Notes: generated by a model from the letters alone, not told the origin. A stretch of DNA of 47,371 nucleotides from Clostridia bacterium (GCA_900753975.1 CAAEBC010000054.1:1-47371); one strand, 5' to 3'; shown: positions 1 to 8,355, counted from the stretch's first letter. Numbers and translations are program-made.

Positions 1-453
1 AGTATGACGAAAACTATCATGTACTTGATAAGATAGTCCTTAGTTATAAGTGTAACTGTGGTGAGACGAAGACAGAAGAACAGTCTGGTAACGGTTATAA
101 AGATAGTCATGCTTTTATCGGTAATACTTGTAATACTTGCGGATATGTTAAAGAAGAAGAGCCTGAGGAGAAACAGGAAGAAGTTCCTGAAGAACCTAAG
201 CAAGACGAAAGTTCTGATGGCTCGACTGATGTTGAAGAAGATACTCATGAGCATGTTTGGAAGATGGAGTATGATCCATGGTACAAATATGCAAAGTATG
301 ACGAAAACTATCATGTACTTGATAAGATAATACTTAGTTATAAGTGTGAGTGTGGCGAGACGAAGACAGAAGAGCAATCAGGTAATGGCGAATTGGAAGA
401 ACACAAATTTAATGATAATACATGTTATATTTGTGAGTTCTCCAGAAGTACCA
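1..453 (+). repeat. 294-bp in-frame tandem repeat encoding Cys-rich units
   Basis: Position 1 onward is repeated from 295 onward (exact offset 294 bp, 98 codons). Each unit carries YDENYHVLD, then CxCGETKTEEQSG, then a CxxC pair. A third, diverged unit (HVC...CVDCGE...GTCKWC) follows at about 565-760. The paired CxC/CxxC motifs suggest small zinc-ribbon-like folds; metal binding is inference. More units probably lie left of the window. Confidence 0.85.
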
Positions 454-1952
454 TATCTGAAGATAATTCTGAAGTTGTTAGCAAAGACGATGATAATGTG
501 GCAGATAAGCCCGAGATACCTTCTGATAACGTAAAAGATGATACTTTAGGACAAGAGACAAATCAGCATGTCTGTAACTTTAAAGAGCCATATCAAGTAT
601 GGATTGGAGCATATACAAACATTACTGATAAGACTCATACGGAACAACATGTAACATTTGCTTATTGCGTAGACTGTGGCGAAAAACGTATTTTTAGTAA
701 CGAAACGCAAGAAGTGGTTCATACTTTAGAAAAAGGAACATGTAAATGGTGCAAATATAAGATTTATTCTTCCGATGACGATATTAATTATGCCGTTACT
801 CAGATAAATGAACTTAAATCACTTCTTAACACTTTGGAAAGTTTGAAAAAGAGAAATGACTTTAGTATTTCAGAAGAAACGTTTAATTCCATAAAAAATA
901 AAATAAATAATTTTATTTATGAATATGAGGCTGTGCTTCGTAACGAGAACTTTGTAAATGCAATTCGTTCTTGGCAAGATGATAACGATTTGAAGCTGAT
1001 TATGTCTTTGCGGGATAAAGACTATCCTAAAAAAGTAACACTTCCTAAAATTGGAAATGTAAATGTCAGTGACTATGTCGATTATGTATACATTAATCTT
1101 GAAAAGCCAGATAATAAGTGGTATTATTTTGTTGGAGATGCTGGAGAGCAAATAATTTTAGGAAACTTTTCTGAAAAAGTCACTATAACTGGTACTATAG
1201 GTGCAATTATAGTAGGCGAGTTGCCGGGAGTTGGAACGGCAGCAGATATTAGAGATGTTACTGCGGACTTTGCTAATTGGGAATGGTCTTGGGGACACGT
1301 TGGACTTACTACGTTAGATATTATAGGAATGATTCCTTTAGTAGGTGCACTAAAGTATTCTGATGAGCTTTGTGTAGCAGCCAAAGGAATGAAACTTTCT
1401 GATAATGCTGGTGACATATTGTCGAGTGCTTTAAAACATGCCGATGATGCTTCAGGCATAGCAAGTAAATCTGACGAGCTTGCTGAAGTAGTCCAAAAAG
1501 CAGTGCTAAAGCATGCCGATGAAGTTGGCGGTGTGACGAAAGTTGTTAGTAAGAACTTAGACGATGTTGCTAAGGCTGTGAAACATCCTGAAATTTTTAG
1601 TGAAAACACTTTGCAACATATATTTTTAGGAAATAAGACTGGCGGATTTCATTATGAGGGGCTAAGTGATGCAACTAGCAAAGTGGTTCAAATCACGAAA
1701 GCTCCAGATGCTAACGGTGTATATCAAGCTATGGTTGAAATCGGTGGCAAGGTAAAGAAGACTCCAAGTACTTTCTTTCCCAAAAGTTGGTCACCAGAAA
1801 AGATTGTTGAGTCTATTGAAGATGTATACTTTAATCCGACAAGGGTGGATAATATTAAAAAAATGTATGATGGTGTTGTTGATGGCGTAAACATACGACT
1901 TTTTCTTGATGAGTATGGCAAGATTGTTTCTGCATTCCCAATGATAAAGTAG
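3..1952 (+). CDS. Large polymorphic toxin, C-terminal part, with EndoU nuclease domain (5' end outside window)
   Basis: The frame is open from the left edge, so the start lies outside; 649 residues are visible. First come Cys-rich repeats (CxCGE...CxxC), an acidic linker, a helical region, a Gly-rich stretch near residues 405-450 (VGELPGVGTAADIRDVT) resembling pre-toxin domains of polymorphic toxins, Ala/Lys-rich helices, then a C-terminal domain that matches bacterial EndoU: His539 (LQHIF), His550 (GGFHYEG), a STFFPKSWSPE block and an ending KIVSAFP. Bacterial EndoU toxins cleave tRNA or other RNA in competing cells; the two His are candidate catalytic residues. The immunity gene starts 13 nt downstream. 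Function as a delivered toxin is inferred from domain order and context; the N terminus and secretion signal cannot be seen. Confidence 0.8.
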   Translation, partial: YDENYHVLDKIVLSYKCNCGETKTEEQSGNGYKDSHAFIGNTCNTCGYVKEEEPEEKQEEVPEEPKQDESSDGSTDVEEDTHEHVWKMEYDPWYKYAKYDENYHVLDKIILSYKCECGETKTEEQSGNGELEEHKFNDNTCYICEFSRSTISEDNSEVVSKDDDNVADKPEIPSDNVKDDTLGQETNQHVCNFKEPYQVWIGAYTNITDKTHTEQHVTFAYCVDCGEKRIFSNETQEVVHTLEKGTCKWCKYKIYSSDDDINYAVTQINELKSLLNTLESLKKRNDFSISEETFNSIKNKINNFIYEYEAVLRNENFVNAIRSWQDDNDLKLIMSLRDKDYPKKVTLPKIGNVNVSDYVDYVYINLEKPDNKWYYFVGDAGEQIILGNFSEKVTITGTIGAIIVGELPGVGTAADIRDVTADFANWEWSWGHVGLTTLDIIGMIPLVGALKYSDELCVAAKGMKLSDNAGDILSSALKHADDASGIASKSDELAEVVQKAVLKHADEVGGVTKVVSKNLDDVAKAVKHPEIFSENTLQHIFLGNKTGGFHYEGLSDATSKVVQITKAPDANGVYQAMVEIGGKVKKTPSTFFPKSWSPEKIVESIEDVYFNPTRVDNIKKMYDGVVDGVNIRLFLDEYGKIVSAFPMIK

Positions 1953-1965
1953 AAAGGAGCAAAAA

Positions 1966-2322
1966 ATGGAACATAAATGGAAATTCCGTTCTCGTGATTA
2001 CTATCTTGATATGATATTTGATGATGTTGAAGAAGTTAAGGGCGACAAAGAAACTCTTACTGGCTGGCTGAATACAGATATTATAGGTTATCAAAAAACA
2101 TTGGAATATATTGATGATGTTCTTAACGGCAAAAATGAAGAAGATTTTCTTTTGGGAAATGCATATAAAGCATATGTAAAAAAAGACTTTACGGAAATTC
2201 ACTTTATTTTTGAAGAAAACAATCATGCTATAGGTCCTTGTACTGTTCCTACAAAGTTACTTCGTGAAATAGTGAAAGCATGGCTTGATGAGCATGAAAA
2301 ATTTTGTGCAGACAAGAAGTAA
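1966..2322 (+). CDS. Immunity protein paralogue 1 (for the EndoU toxin)
   Basis: A 118-aa acidic soluble protein starting at ATG with GAAAGGAG just upstream, 13 nt after the toxin stop, so co-transcribed with it. It is one of five paralogues in this locus, sharing KWKF...FDDVEEVKGDKETLTGWL, LEYIDDVL and the ending PTKLLREIVKAWLDEHEKF. The overall layout faintly recalls the YacL/UPF0231 family, but I would not assign it. Neutralising the adjacent EndoU domain is inferred from position and from the toxin-immunity pattern. Confidence 0.75.
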   Translation: MEHKWKFRSRDYYLDMIFDDVEEVKGDKETLTGWLNTDIIGYQKTLEYIDDVLNGKNEEDFLLGNAYKAYVKKDFTEIHFIFEENNHAIGPCTVPTKLLREIVKAWLDEHEKFCADKK

Positions 2323-2337
2323 TTTTCGACGATTAAT

Positions 2338-2374
2338 GCCCATGTGTATGTTCAAATAAACACATGGGCATTTT
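2338..2374 (+). terminator. Hairpin terminator, type A, after immunity gene 1
   Basis: GCCCATGTGT (2338-2347) pairs with ACACATGGGC (2360-2369), followed by ATTTT. The same hairpin sequence recurs after immunity genes 3 and, diverged, 5. Confidence 0.8.
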
Positions 2375-2383
2375 GAACTTTTA

Positions 2384-2952
2384 AATGTCAGTGGCTATGT
2401 CGATTATGTATACATTAATCTTGAAAAGCCAGATAATAAGTGGTATTATTTTGTCGGAGATGCTGGAGAGCAAATAATTTTAGGAAACTTTTCTGAAAAA
2501 GTTACTATAATTGGTGTTATAGGTAAAATTATAGTAGGCGAGTTGCCGATAGTTGGAACGGCAGCAGATATTAGAGATGTTACGGCGGACTTTGCTAATT
2601 GGGAATGGGACACGCTGGACTTTTTTTCTTAGAAAATAAGACTGGTGGATTTCATTATGAGGGGTTAAGTGATGCAACTAGCAAAGCGGTTCAAATCGCG
2701 AAAGCTCCAGATGCTAATGGCGTTTATGAGGCTATAGTTGAGAGCGGTGGCAAAACAAAGAAAAGCCCTAGTACTTTCTTTCCTAAAAGTTGGTCACCAG
2801 AAAAGGTCATTGATACTATAGAAGAGGCATATGAAAAAAGAGTATTAAAAAATGGTAATACATATAGAGCAATTACCTCGTCTGGTATTATTGTAGAGAT
2901 GTATATCGATCCAACTACAAGTAAGATTATTTCTGCACTTCCTAAAATGTAA
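2384..2952 (+). pseudogene. EndoU toxin fragment 2, internally deleted
   Basis: The DNA matches the end of the first toxin from its position 1069 onward but has no start codon or ribosome site of its own. It encodes NVSGYVDYVYINLEKP onward in frame up to the pre-toxin-like region. A deletion then joins the GGGAATGG...GGAC sequence directly to the EndoU domain, changing frame, so the first part stops at TTTTTTTCTTAG. The EndoU part (from about 2599) stays open and intact, with GGFHYEG, STFFPKSWSPE and a variant ending (ITSSGIIVEMYIDP...KIISALPKM). Read as a displaced, unexpressed toxin tip usable as a recombination donor, the usual fate of orphan cassettes in polymorphic-toxin loci. Alternatively a short 117-aa EndoU could be made from an internal ATG, but no ribosome site supports this. 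Confidence 0.75.
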
Positions 2953-2973
2953 AAACTAGAAAGGGTGATATAT

Positions 2974-3330
2974 ATGAATACTATATGGAAATTTTCTATT
3001 TTATGTGATGACTTGTGGATGGAGTTTGAAAATGTTCCAGATATAGTTGGGTCGAGAGAAACCTTGTCAGCCTGGTTGTCTGATGACGTTAGAGATTACC
3101 ATAAAACATTAGAATATATTGATGATGTTCTTAGTGAAAAAAATGTGGAAGATTTTATTTGGGGAAATGGTTATAAAGCTTATGTAAAAAAAGATTTTAC
3201 TGAAATTCATTTTAATTTTGAAGAAGACGATCCGACTATAAAGCCTTGTACTGTTTCTACGAAGTTACTCCGTGAGATTGTAAAAGCATGGCTTGATGAG
3301 TACGAAAAATTTCGTGCGAGTAAGAAGTAA
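2974..3330 (+). CDS. Immunity protein paralogue 2
   Basis: 118 aa. The ATG at 2974 is chosen because GAAAGGG ends 8 nt before it and the product then has the same length as its paralogues; an in-frame GTG at 2965 overlaps that site. It is the most diverged paralogue in its N-terminal third (WKFSILCDDLWMEFENVPD), which fits pairing with the variant EndoU tip just upstream. The C-terminal half keeps LEYIDDVL, GNGYKAYVKKDFTEIHFNFEE and KLLREIVKAWLDE. Specific immunity to the adjacent toxin tip is inferred. Confidence 0.7.
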   Translation: MNTIWKFSILCDDLWMEFENVPDIVGSRETLSAWLSDDVRDYHKTLEYIDDVLSEKNVEDFIWGNGYKAYVKKDFTEIHFNFEEDDPTIKPCTVSTKLLREIVKAWLDEYEKFRASKK

Positions 3331-3343
3331 TTTTTGATAAAAA

Positions 3344-3376
3344 CCCCTGTGTTTGTTTAAGCACAGGGGACTTTTT
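3344..3376 (+). terminator. Hairpin terminator, type B, after immunity gene 2
   Basis: CCCCTGTG (3344-3351) pairs with CACAGGGG (3362-3369), followed by ACTTTTT. The same hairpin follows immunity gene 4. Confidence 0.85.
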
Positions 3377-3444
3377 GAATTTCTGAAATATTAGTTCTGC
3401 ATTGAAAAGTACTATCATATTGAAAAATCAAAAGACTTAAACTA

Positions 3445-3473
3445 TTAACTTATTGAAAAGTTTATGGTAATAT
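3445..3473 (+). promoter_or_regulatory. Candidate promoter of immunity gene 3
   Basis: TTAACT, 17 nt, TAATAT (also readable as TATAAT at 3471-3476), preceded by TTATGG. The segment is repeated almost unchanged before immunity gene 5, so these two genes have their own promoter unlike the toxin-linked copies. Confidence 0.5.
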
Positions 3474-3515
3474 AATACCTAGCATTTTGGATATATAAAA
3501 AGGGGGAGATAAAAA

Positions 3516-3872
3516 GTGGAACGTAAATGGAAATTTCACTTTCATGATTACTATTTGGTTATGATTTTTGATGATGTTGAAGAAGTTAAGGGGGATAAAG
3601 AAACTCTTACTGGTTGGTTGAATACAGATATTGGAGGCTATCAAAAAACATTGGAATATATTGATGATGTTCTTAGTGGAAAAAATGAAGAAGATTTTCT
3701 TTGGGGAAACGCGTATAAAGCATATGTAAGAAAAGACTTTACCGAAATTCATTTTAATTTTGAAGAGGATGTACCAACTGTGAAACCTTGTACTGTTCCC
3801 ACAAAGTTACTTCGTGAGATAGTGAAAGCATGGCTTGATGAGCATGAAAAATTTTATGCGAATAAGAAGTAA
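3516..3872 (+). CDS. Immunity protein paralogue 3 (no toxin of its own)
   Basis: 118 aa, GTG start with GGGGGAG 6-10 nt upstream. It is close to paralogues 1 and 5 (KWKFHFHDYYLVMIFDDVEEVKGD, DFLWGNAYKAYVRKDFTEIHF). No toxin fragment lies directly upstream; it has its own promoter and terminator, so it can be expressed alone. An orphan immunity gene of this kind would protect against toxins of neighbouring strains (inference). Confidence 0.7.
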   Translation: MERKWKFHFHDYYLVMIFDDVEEVKGDKETLTGWLNTDIGGYQKTLEYIDDVLSGKNEEDFLWGNAYKAYVRKDFTEIHFNFEEDVPTVKPCTVPTKLLREIVKAWLDEHEKFYANKK

Positions 3873-3887
3873 TTTTTAACGATTAAT

Positions 3888-3924
3888 GCTCATGTGTATG
3901 TTCAAATAAACACATGGGCATTTT
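3888..3924 (+). terminator. Hairpin terminator, type A, after immunity gene 3
   Basis: GCTCATGTGT (3888-3897) pairs, with one G-T pair, with ACACATGGGC (3910-3919), then ATTTT. Near-identical to the hairpin after immunity gene 1. Confidence 0.8.
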
Positions 3925-3933
3925 GAACTTTTA

Positions 3934-4535
3934 AATGTCAGCACCTGTGTAGATTATGTATACATTAATCTTGAAAAGTCAGATAATAAGTGGTATTATT
4001 TTGTCGGAGATGCTTGAGAGCAAATAATTTTAGGAAACTTTTCTGAAAAAGTTACTATAATTGGTGTTATAGGTAAAATTATAGTAGGCGCGCTAAAGTA
4101 TTCAGCAGTGCTAAAGCATGCCGATGAAGTAGTTGTTAGTAAGAACTTAGACGATGTTGCTAAGGCTGTGAAACATCCTGAAATTTTTAGTGAAAATACT
4201 TTGCAACATATATTTTTAGAAAATAAGACTGGTGGATTTCACTATGAGGGGCTAAGTGATGCAACTAGCAAAGTAGTTCAAATCACGAAAGCTCCAGATG
4301 CTAATGGTGTTTATGAGGCTATAGTTGAGATCGGTGGAAAGAAAGCTAAGCCTAGTACTTTCTTTCCAAAGACTTGGTCGCCTGAAAAGGTTGTTGAAGC
4401 TATTGAAGATGTATACTTTAATCCGACAAGTGTGGATAATGTAAAAAAATGTACGATGGCGTCGTTGATGGTGTAATTATACGGCTTTTTCTTGATGAGT
4501 ATGGCAAGATTGTTTCTGCATTTCCATTGATATAA
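3934..4535 (+). pseudogene. EndoU toxin fragment 4, with stop codon, deletion and frameshift
   Basis: Same start of homology as fragment 2 (NVS...VDYVYINLEK). An in-frame TGA interrupts at 4015-4017. Near 4090-4130 an internal deletion brings the Gly-rich region next to the Ala/Lys helices (VGALKYSAVLKHADE). The EndoU core (LQHIF, GGFHYEG, STFFPKTWSPE) is intact, but one base is missing before the A7 run at 4443-4449, so the last about 30 residues continue in another frame to TAA at 4533-4535. Three independent lesions make this a clear pseudogene. Confidence 0.85.
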
Positions 4536-4552
4536 TAGAAAGGAATACTACA

Positions 4553-4909
4553 ATGGAACATAAATGGAAATTTCGCTCTCGTGATTACTATCTTGATATG
4601 ATTTTTGATGATATTGAAGAAATTAAGGGTGATAAAGAAACTCTTGCTGATTGGTTGAATACAGATGTTAGAGGAAATGTTTGTTATTTGGAAGATATTG
4701 ATAATGTGCTTAAAGGAAAATCTGACGAGGAAATTCAATTAGGAAATGCATATGAAGCATATATGAAAAGAGACTTTACGGAAATTCACTTTATTTTTGA
4801 AAAAGATAATCATGCTATAGGTCCTTGCACTGTTCCTACGAAGTTGCTTCGTGAAATAGTGGAAACATGGATTGATGAGTACGAAAAATTTCGTGCGAAT
4901 AGGAAGTAA
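4553..4909 (+). CDS. Immunity protein paralogue 4
   Basis: 118 aa, ATG start with AGAAAGG upstream, directly after broken toxin fragment 4. It is the paralogue most changed in its middle (GNVCYLEDIDNVLKGKSDEEIQLGN). The start KWKFRSRDYYLDMIF and the end TKLLREIVETWIDEYEKFR keep the family pattern. It remains open although its toxin is dead, which suggests selection for immunity only. Confidence 0.7.
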   Translation: MEHKWKFRSRDYYLDMIFDDIEEIKGDKETLADWLNTDVRGNVCYLEDIDNVLKGKSDEEIQLGNAYEAYMKRDFTEIHFIFEKDNHAIGPCTVPTKLLREIVETWIDEYEKFRANRK

Positions 4910-4922
4910 CTTTTGATAAAAG

Positions 4923-4955
4923 CCCCTGTGTTTGTTTAAACACAGGGGACTTTTT
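4923..4955 (+). terminator. Hairpin terminator, type B, after immunity gene 4
   Basis: An 11-bp perfect stem, CCCCTGTGTTT (4923-4933) with AAACACAGGGG (4938-4948), then ACTTTTT. Confidence 0.85.
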
Positions 4956-5038
4956 GAATTTCTGAAATATTAGTTCTGCATTGAAAAATTAAGAAACGTA
5001 TAGTACTATCATATTGAAAAATCAAAAGACTTAAACTA

Positions 5039-5067
5039 TTAACTTATTGAAAAGTTTATGGTAATAT
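5039..5067 (+). promoter_or_regulatory. Candidate promoter of immunity gene 5
   Basis: TTAACT, 17 nt, TAATAT; a duplicate of the segment at 3445-3473, embedded in the same longer repeat. Confidence 0.5.
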
Positions 5068-5110
5068 AATATCTAGCATTTGGGATATATAAAAAGGGGG
5101 GAGATAAAAA

Positions 5111-5467
5111 GTGGAACGTAAATGGAAATTTCATTTTCATGAGGACTATTTCGTCATGGTTTTTGATGATGTTGAAGAAGTTAAGGGAGATAAAGCAACT
5201 CTTACTGGTTGGTTATATGTAGATGTTAGGGATTATCGTAAAACATTAGAATATATCGATGATGTTCTTAGTGGAAAAAATGAAGAAGATTTTCTTTGGG
5301 GAAACGCGTATAAAGCATATGTAAGAAAAGACTTTGCCGAAATTCATTTTAATTTTGAAGAAGATGTACCAACTGTGATGCCTTGTACTGTTCCCACAAA
5401 GTTACTTCGTGAGATAGTGAAAGCATGGCTTGATGAGCATGAAAAATTTTATGCGGATAAGAAGTAA
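5111..5467 (+). CDS. Immunity protein paralogue 5 (no toxin of its own)
   Basis: 118 aa, GTG start with GGGGGGAG upstream. Nearly a copy of paralogue 3 from about residue 40 onward but changed near the N terminus (FHEDYFVMVFDDVEEVKGDKATLTGWLYVDVRDYRK). It has its own promoter and hairpin and is the last member of the array before helD. Confidence 0.7.
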   Translation: MERKWKFHFHEDYFVMVFDDVEEVKGDKATLTGWLYVDVRDYRKTLEYIDDVLSGKNEEDFLWGNAYKAYVRKDFAEIHFNFEEDVPTVMPCTVPTKLLREIVKAWLDEHEKFYADKK

Positions 5468-5482
5468 TTTTTGACGATTAAT

Positions 5483-5520
5483 GCCTATGTGTTTGTTTGA
5501 ACATACACGTGGGCGCTTTG
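5483..5520 (+). terminator. Decayed type A hairpin after immunity gene 5
   Basis: GCCTATGTGT (5483-5492) can pair with ACACGTGGGC (5505-5514) using two G-T pairs, followed by only CTTT. A diverged copy of the hairpins at 2338 and 3888. Confidence 0.5.
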
Positions 5521-5567
5521 AATTTATGTTGATAAGAAGGGTAAGAAGTAGCTTTACAAAATTCTTC

Positions 5568-5596
5568 TTGCTTCTACATTTTTCTTATGGTAAAAT
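5568..5596 (+). promoter_or_regulatory. Promoter of helD
   Basis: TTGCTT, 17 nt, TAAAAT. The spacer ends in TTATGG, the same string as in the immunity and recG promoters. Confidence 0.6.
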
Positions 5597-5628
5597 CTAT
5601 AACGTTATATTTGTATAGGAGGTGTCGC

Positions 5629-7878
5629 ATGAATATTAGTCCAGACGATGAAAAAAAAGAACTACATAAACTAAAGAAGACGCAAAACTATATAACTAAA
5701 GAGATTAAAGAAAGTGAAGAAAGACTTGAAAGAGGTTTCGAAGATTACGATTTCGATGACTATGCAGACGATTTTATGAAAGCAGCCCTAAGAGATAAGT
5801 TCACCCAAAGAATCAAAAATTTAAAAATGGTTATTAATAAGCCATATTTTGCAAGAGTTGATTTTATAGAAAAGGGTGATATCAAAAGGGATGCTTTTTA
5901 TTTAGGCAAAGTGATGGTTACTGATCATAATACCCTGGAGCAAATTGTTATAGACTGGAGAGCTCCAATTGCTGATTTATACTATGAAGGTAGACTAGGA
6001 GAAGCAAATTATAATTGTCCTGCAGGAAATATTGAAGGTGAGATTAAGCTAAAGAGACAGTACTTTTTTAACAAAGATGGAGAGCTAGAAAATGTAATGG
6101 ATATAGATATCACGACTAACGATGAAATGCTTCAACCATTCCTAGCAGCCAATTCTGACACTAGACTTAAAAATATTATTTCTACTATTCAAGCCGAACA
6201 AAATAAGATTATAAGAAGTGAAATGTGGCGACCGCTTGTTGTTCAAGGTGTTGCCGGTAGTGGTAAGACTACTATCGCACTTCATAGAATTGCGTATCTT
6301 ATTTATAATTATGACAAAAACTTTTTCCCTGAAGAATTTTTAATTATTGCGCCAAGCAAATTCTTCTTAAATTATATTTCTAACGTACTTCCAGACCTAG
6401 GTGTTGAAAGGGTTCAACAAAGTACATACGAAGACATCGCTTTTGAGATTATAGGCGATGAGTTTGATATTGAAGATCCTAACGAAAAATTGGCTATAAT
6501 TATAGATAATAATAAATCAGATAAAGAAAAAGAAATGAGTAAAGTAATAGAGCAAGCATCAATTTTAAAATCATCAATAAGATTTAAAAATATGCTTGAT
6601 GAGTATTTGTATGAACTAGAGAAAAGGTTTATACCAGATGAGGATTTTAAAATAGACAAATATGTTTTTATGAAACGAGAAGATATACATCATTTGTATT
6701 TTAGAGAATATGCGAATTTGCCTATTTGTAGGAGAATTGAAGAGATTGTAAAGCATCTTAAAAATTCTGTAATGATGAGAAGTGGTGAGATTTTAAAAGA
6801 TATCGAAGAAGAACGAGACTATAAAATTGCAAAAGTGAAAGCTGAGGAGCCGATAGAAGAGATTAGGTTATCAATGATTAGAAATCTATACGGAGATGCT
6901 GAAAAGCTTGCAAAATCTGTTATTAAGGATGCTAAAAAACATGCACTAAATTATTTTGGAGCAAATAAAGTTATGACACCACTTAAGTATTATAAAGAAT
7001 TTTTAGATGTGTATTTTGAACAGATTGCAAGTGAAAGGATAGATAAAAGGCAGATTAAATATATAAAAGATTCCTTTGCGGCAGCTCAAAGAAAAGGCAA
7101 GATTGAAATGGAAGATATAGCTCCACTTATGTACATTAAATGTATGGTGCATGGAGTTAAAACTAAATTTGAATTAAAGCATATTGTAGTTGATGAGGCT
7201 CAAGATTTTAGTGAGTTTCAATTTTATGTATTTAAGAAGATTATAAAGAGTAATTCAATGACTATTTTAGGAGACCTAGCTCAAGGAATTTATTATTATC
7301 GTGGTACGAGAAATTGGCAAAAGACGATGAGCATAGTATTTGGTGAGGATTCGGATTTGAAATATTTGACTCTAAAAAAGACATATAGAACAACAGAAGA
7401 AATTATGAATGTTGCAAATAAAGTTATTTCTAACATTAACGATGTACTAAATTGTGAACTTGGTGAACCTGTTATGAAAAATGGTGCTCCAGTAACCTTT
7501 AAGCATTTTGAAAACCATAGTGACATGATAAGTCAAATAAAAGCTCGTCTTGAAGAATTTAAACAAAAAGGATTTACCAATATCGCTATAATTGGCAAGA
7601 CAATACCAGATTGTTTGAAACTTCAAAAAGAGCTTAATAACGACGAAATTCATATGATAAGTAGTAAAGACGCAGAGTATAATGGTGGTATAAATATTTG
7701 TCCATCATATCTTTCAAAGGGTTTGGAGTTTGATGCTGTAATAATAACAGATACTGATGTTAATAACTACACTAAATCTGAAGTCGATACAAAGCTTTTA
7801 TATGTTTGTATTACAAGGGCGATGAATACTTTGGATATATATCATGTGAATGAGATTACAGAGCTTTTAGGGGAATAA
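5629..7878 (+). CDS. helD: RNA polymerase recycling motor HelD (UvrD-like ATPase)
   Basis: 749 aa counted from the ATG that follows AGGAGGT by 5 nt; an in-frame ATG 42 nt upstream lacks a ribosome site. The N terminus (about residues 1-60) is a charged coiled coil, as in the HelD arm that enters the polymerase secondary channel. A Walker A motif GVAGSGKTT lies near 207, a Walker B-like VVDEAQDF near 520, GDLAQGIYYYRGT and KKTYRTTEEIMNVANKV follow, and LLYVCITRAMNTL near the end is superfamily 1 motif VI. Known family role: ATP-driven removal of stalled RNA polymerase from DNA. Alone in its transcript between the immunity array and yefM. Alternative name in databases: DNA helicase IV-like or UvrD-like helicase. 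Confidence 0.88.
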   Translation: MNISPDDEKKELHKLKKTQNYITKEIKESEERLERGFEDYDFDDYADDFMKAALRDKFTQRIKNLKMVINKPYFARVDFIEKGDIKRDAFYLGKVMVTDHNTLEQIVIDWRAPIADLYYEGRLGEANYNCPAGNIEGEIKLKRQYFFNKDGELENVMDIDITTNDEMLQPFLAANSDTRLKNIISTIQAEQNKIIRSEMWRPLVVQGVAGSGKTTIALHRIAYLIYNYDKNFFPEEFLIIAPSKFFLNYISNVLPDLGVERVQQSTYEDIAFEIIGDEFDIEDPNEKLAIIIDNNKSDKEKEMSKVIEQASILKSSIRFKNMLDEYLYELEKRFIPDEDFKIDKYVFMKREDIHHLYFREYANLPICRRIEEIVKHLKNSVMMRSGEILKDIEEERDYKIAKVKAEEPIEEIRLSMIRNLYGDAEKLAKSVIKDAKKHALNYFGANKVMTPLKYYKEFLDVYFEQIASERIDKRQIKYIKDSFAAAQRKGKIEMEDIAPLMYIKCMVHGVKTKFELKHIVVDEAQDFSEFQFYVFKKIIKSNSMTILGDLAQGIYYYRGTRNWQKTMSIVFGEDSDLKYLTLKKTYRTTEEIMNVANKVISNINDVLNCELGEPVMKNGAPVTFKHFENHSDMISQIKARLEEFKQKGFTNIAIIGKTIPDCLKLQKELNNDEIHMISSKDAEYNGGINICPSYLSKGLEFDAVIITDTDVNNYTKSEVDTKLLYVCITRAMNTLDIYHVNEITELLGE

Positions 7879-8019
7879 GATTCAATCAATTTTATGCCCT
7901 AAATTTATATTTATCCATAAAATTAATTCTCCTTTCAAATTATACTTATCGTGCTTTTCATACTTTGCGATAGTAAAAAATCAATAGATTTTTCCAAAAT
8001 AATAAATGCATAAAATTAA

Positions 8020-8070
8020 TTGACTTGCATATAATATTATGGTACAATAATAAGTACAATAAATTGTACC
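8020..8070 (+). promoter_or_regulatory. yefM promoter with overlapping palindromic operator
   Basis: TTGACT (8020-8025), 17 nt, TACAAT (8043-8048). A perfect palindrome GTACAAT-AA-ATTGTAC covers 8054-8069. A further half site GGTACAAT (8041-8048) lies on the -10 box and forms a second inverted repeat with ATTGTACC (8063-8070). The GTAC core and the long-plus-short arrangement match what is known for YefM autoregulation. Confidence 0.8.
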
Positions 8071-8091
8071 GTGTCGAAAGGAGTGATTTTT

Positions 8092-8355
8092 ATGTTAGCT
8101 GTTAATTATTCAACAATTAGAAGTAAATTAAAAGATTATTGCGATAAGGCAACAGATGAGAATGAGACAGTAATAGTAACAAGAAAAGATGAAAAGAATG
8201 TTGTTTTGATTAGTCTTGAACAATATAACCAATTTATAAAAACAGAAAAAAATGCTGAATACCTAAAGAAACTTGATAAATCAATTAAACAAGTGGAAGA
8301 AGGAAAAGTTGTTTCTAAATCAATGGAAGAATTAGAGGCGATGGCGAATGAGTAA
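8092..8355 (+). CDS. yefM: YefM/Phd-family antitoxin
   Basis: 87 aa from the ATG after AAAGGAG. It starts MLAVNYSTIRSKLKDYCDKA, the usual YefM opening, continues with VIVTRKDEKNVVLISLEQYNQF, and ends in an acidic helical tail that in the family wraps the YoeB toxin. It binds its own operator and neutralises YoeB. Its last codons overlap the toxin start by 8 nt (ATGAGTAA), so the two are translationally coupled. Confidence 0.92.
   Translation: MLAVNYSTIRSKLKDYCDKATDENETVIVTRKDEKNVVLISLEQYNQFIKTEKNAEYLKKLDKSIKQVEEGKVVSKSMEELEAMANE

Larger units (their letters stand above)
2381..5520 (+). repeat. Tandem segmental duplication of about 1.55 kb (two copies)
   Basis: Unit 1 (2381-3930) and unit 2 (3931-5520) share the order: toxin fragment, immunity gene, type B hairpin, promoter, immunity gene, type A hairpin. 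The TTAAATGTCA at 2381 recurs at 3931 (offset 1550). Later landmarks are offset by 1579 to 1595 because of indels in the toxin fragments. Confidence 0.85.

Noticed and set aside
1124..1609. 161-aa minus-strand frame opposite the toxin
   Set aside because: Antisense shadow of a conserved coding region, no ribosome site or motifs.
2599..2952. Stand-alone 117-aa EndoU gene from the internal ATG
   Set aside because: No ribosome site before it, and the joint upstream is a plain deletion scar relative to the intact toxin; kept as pseudogene.
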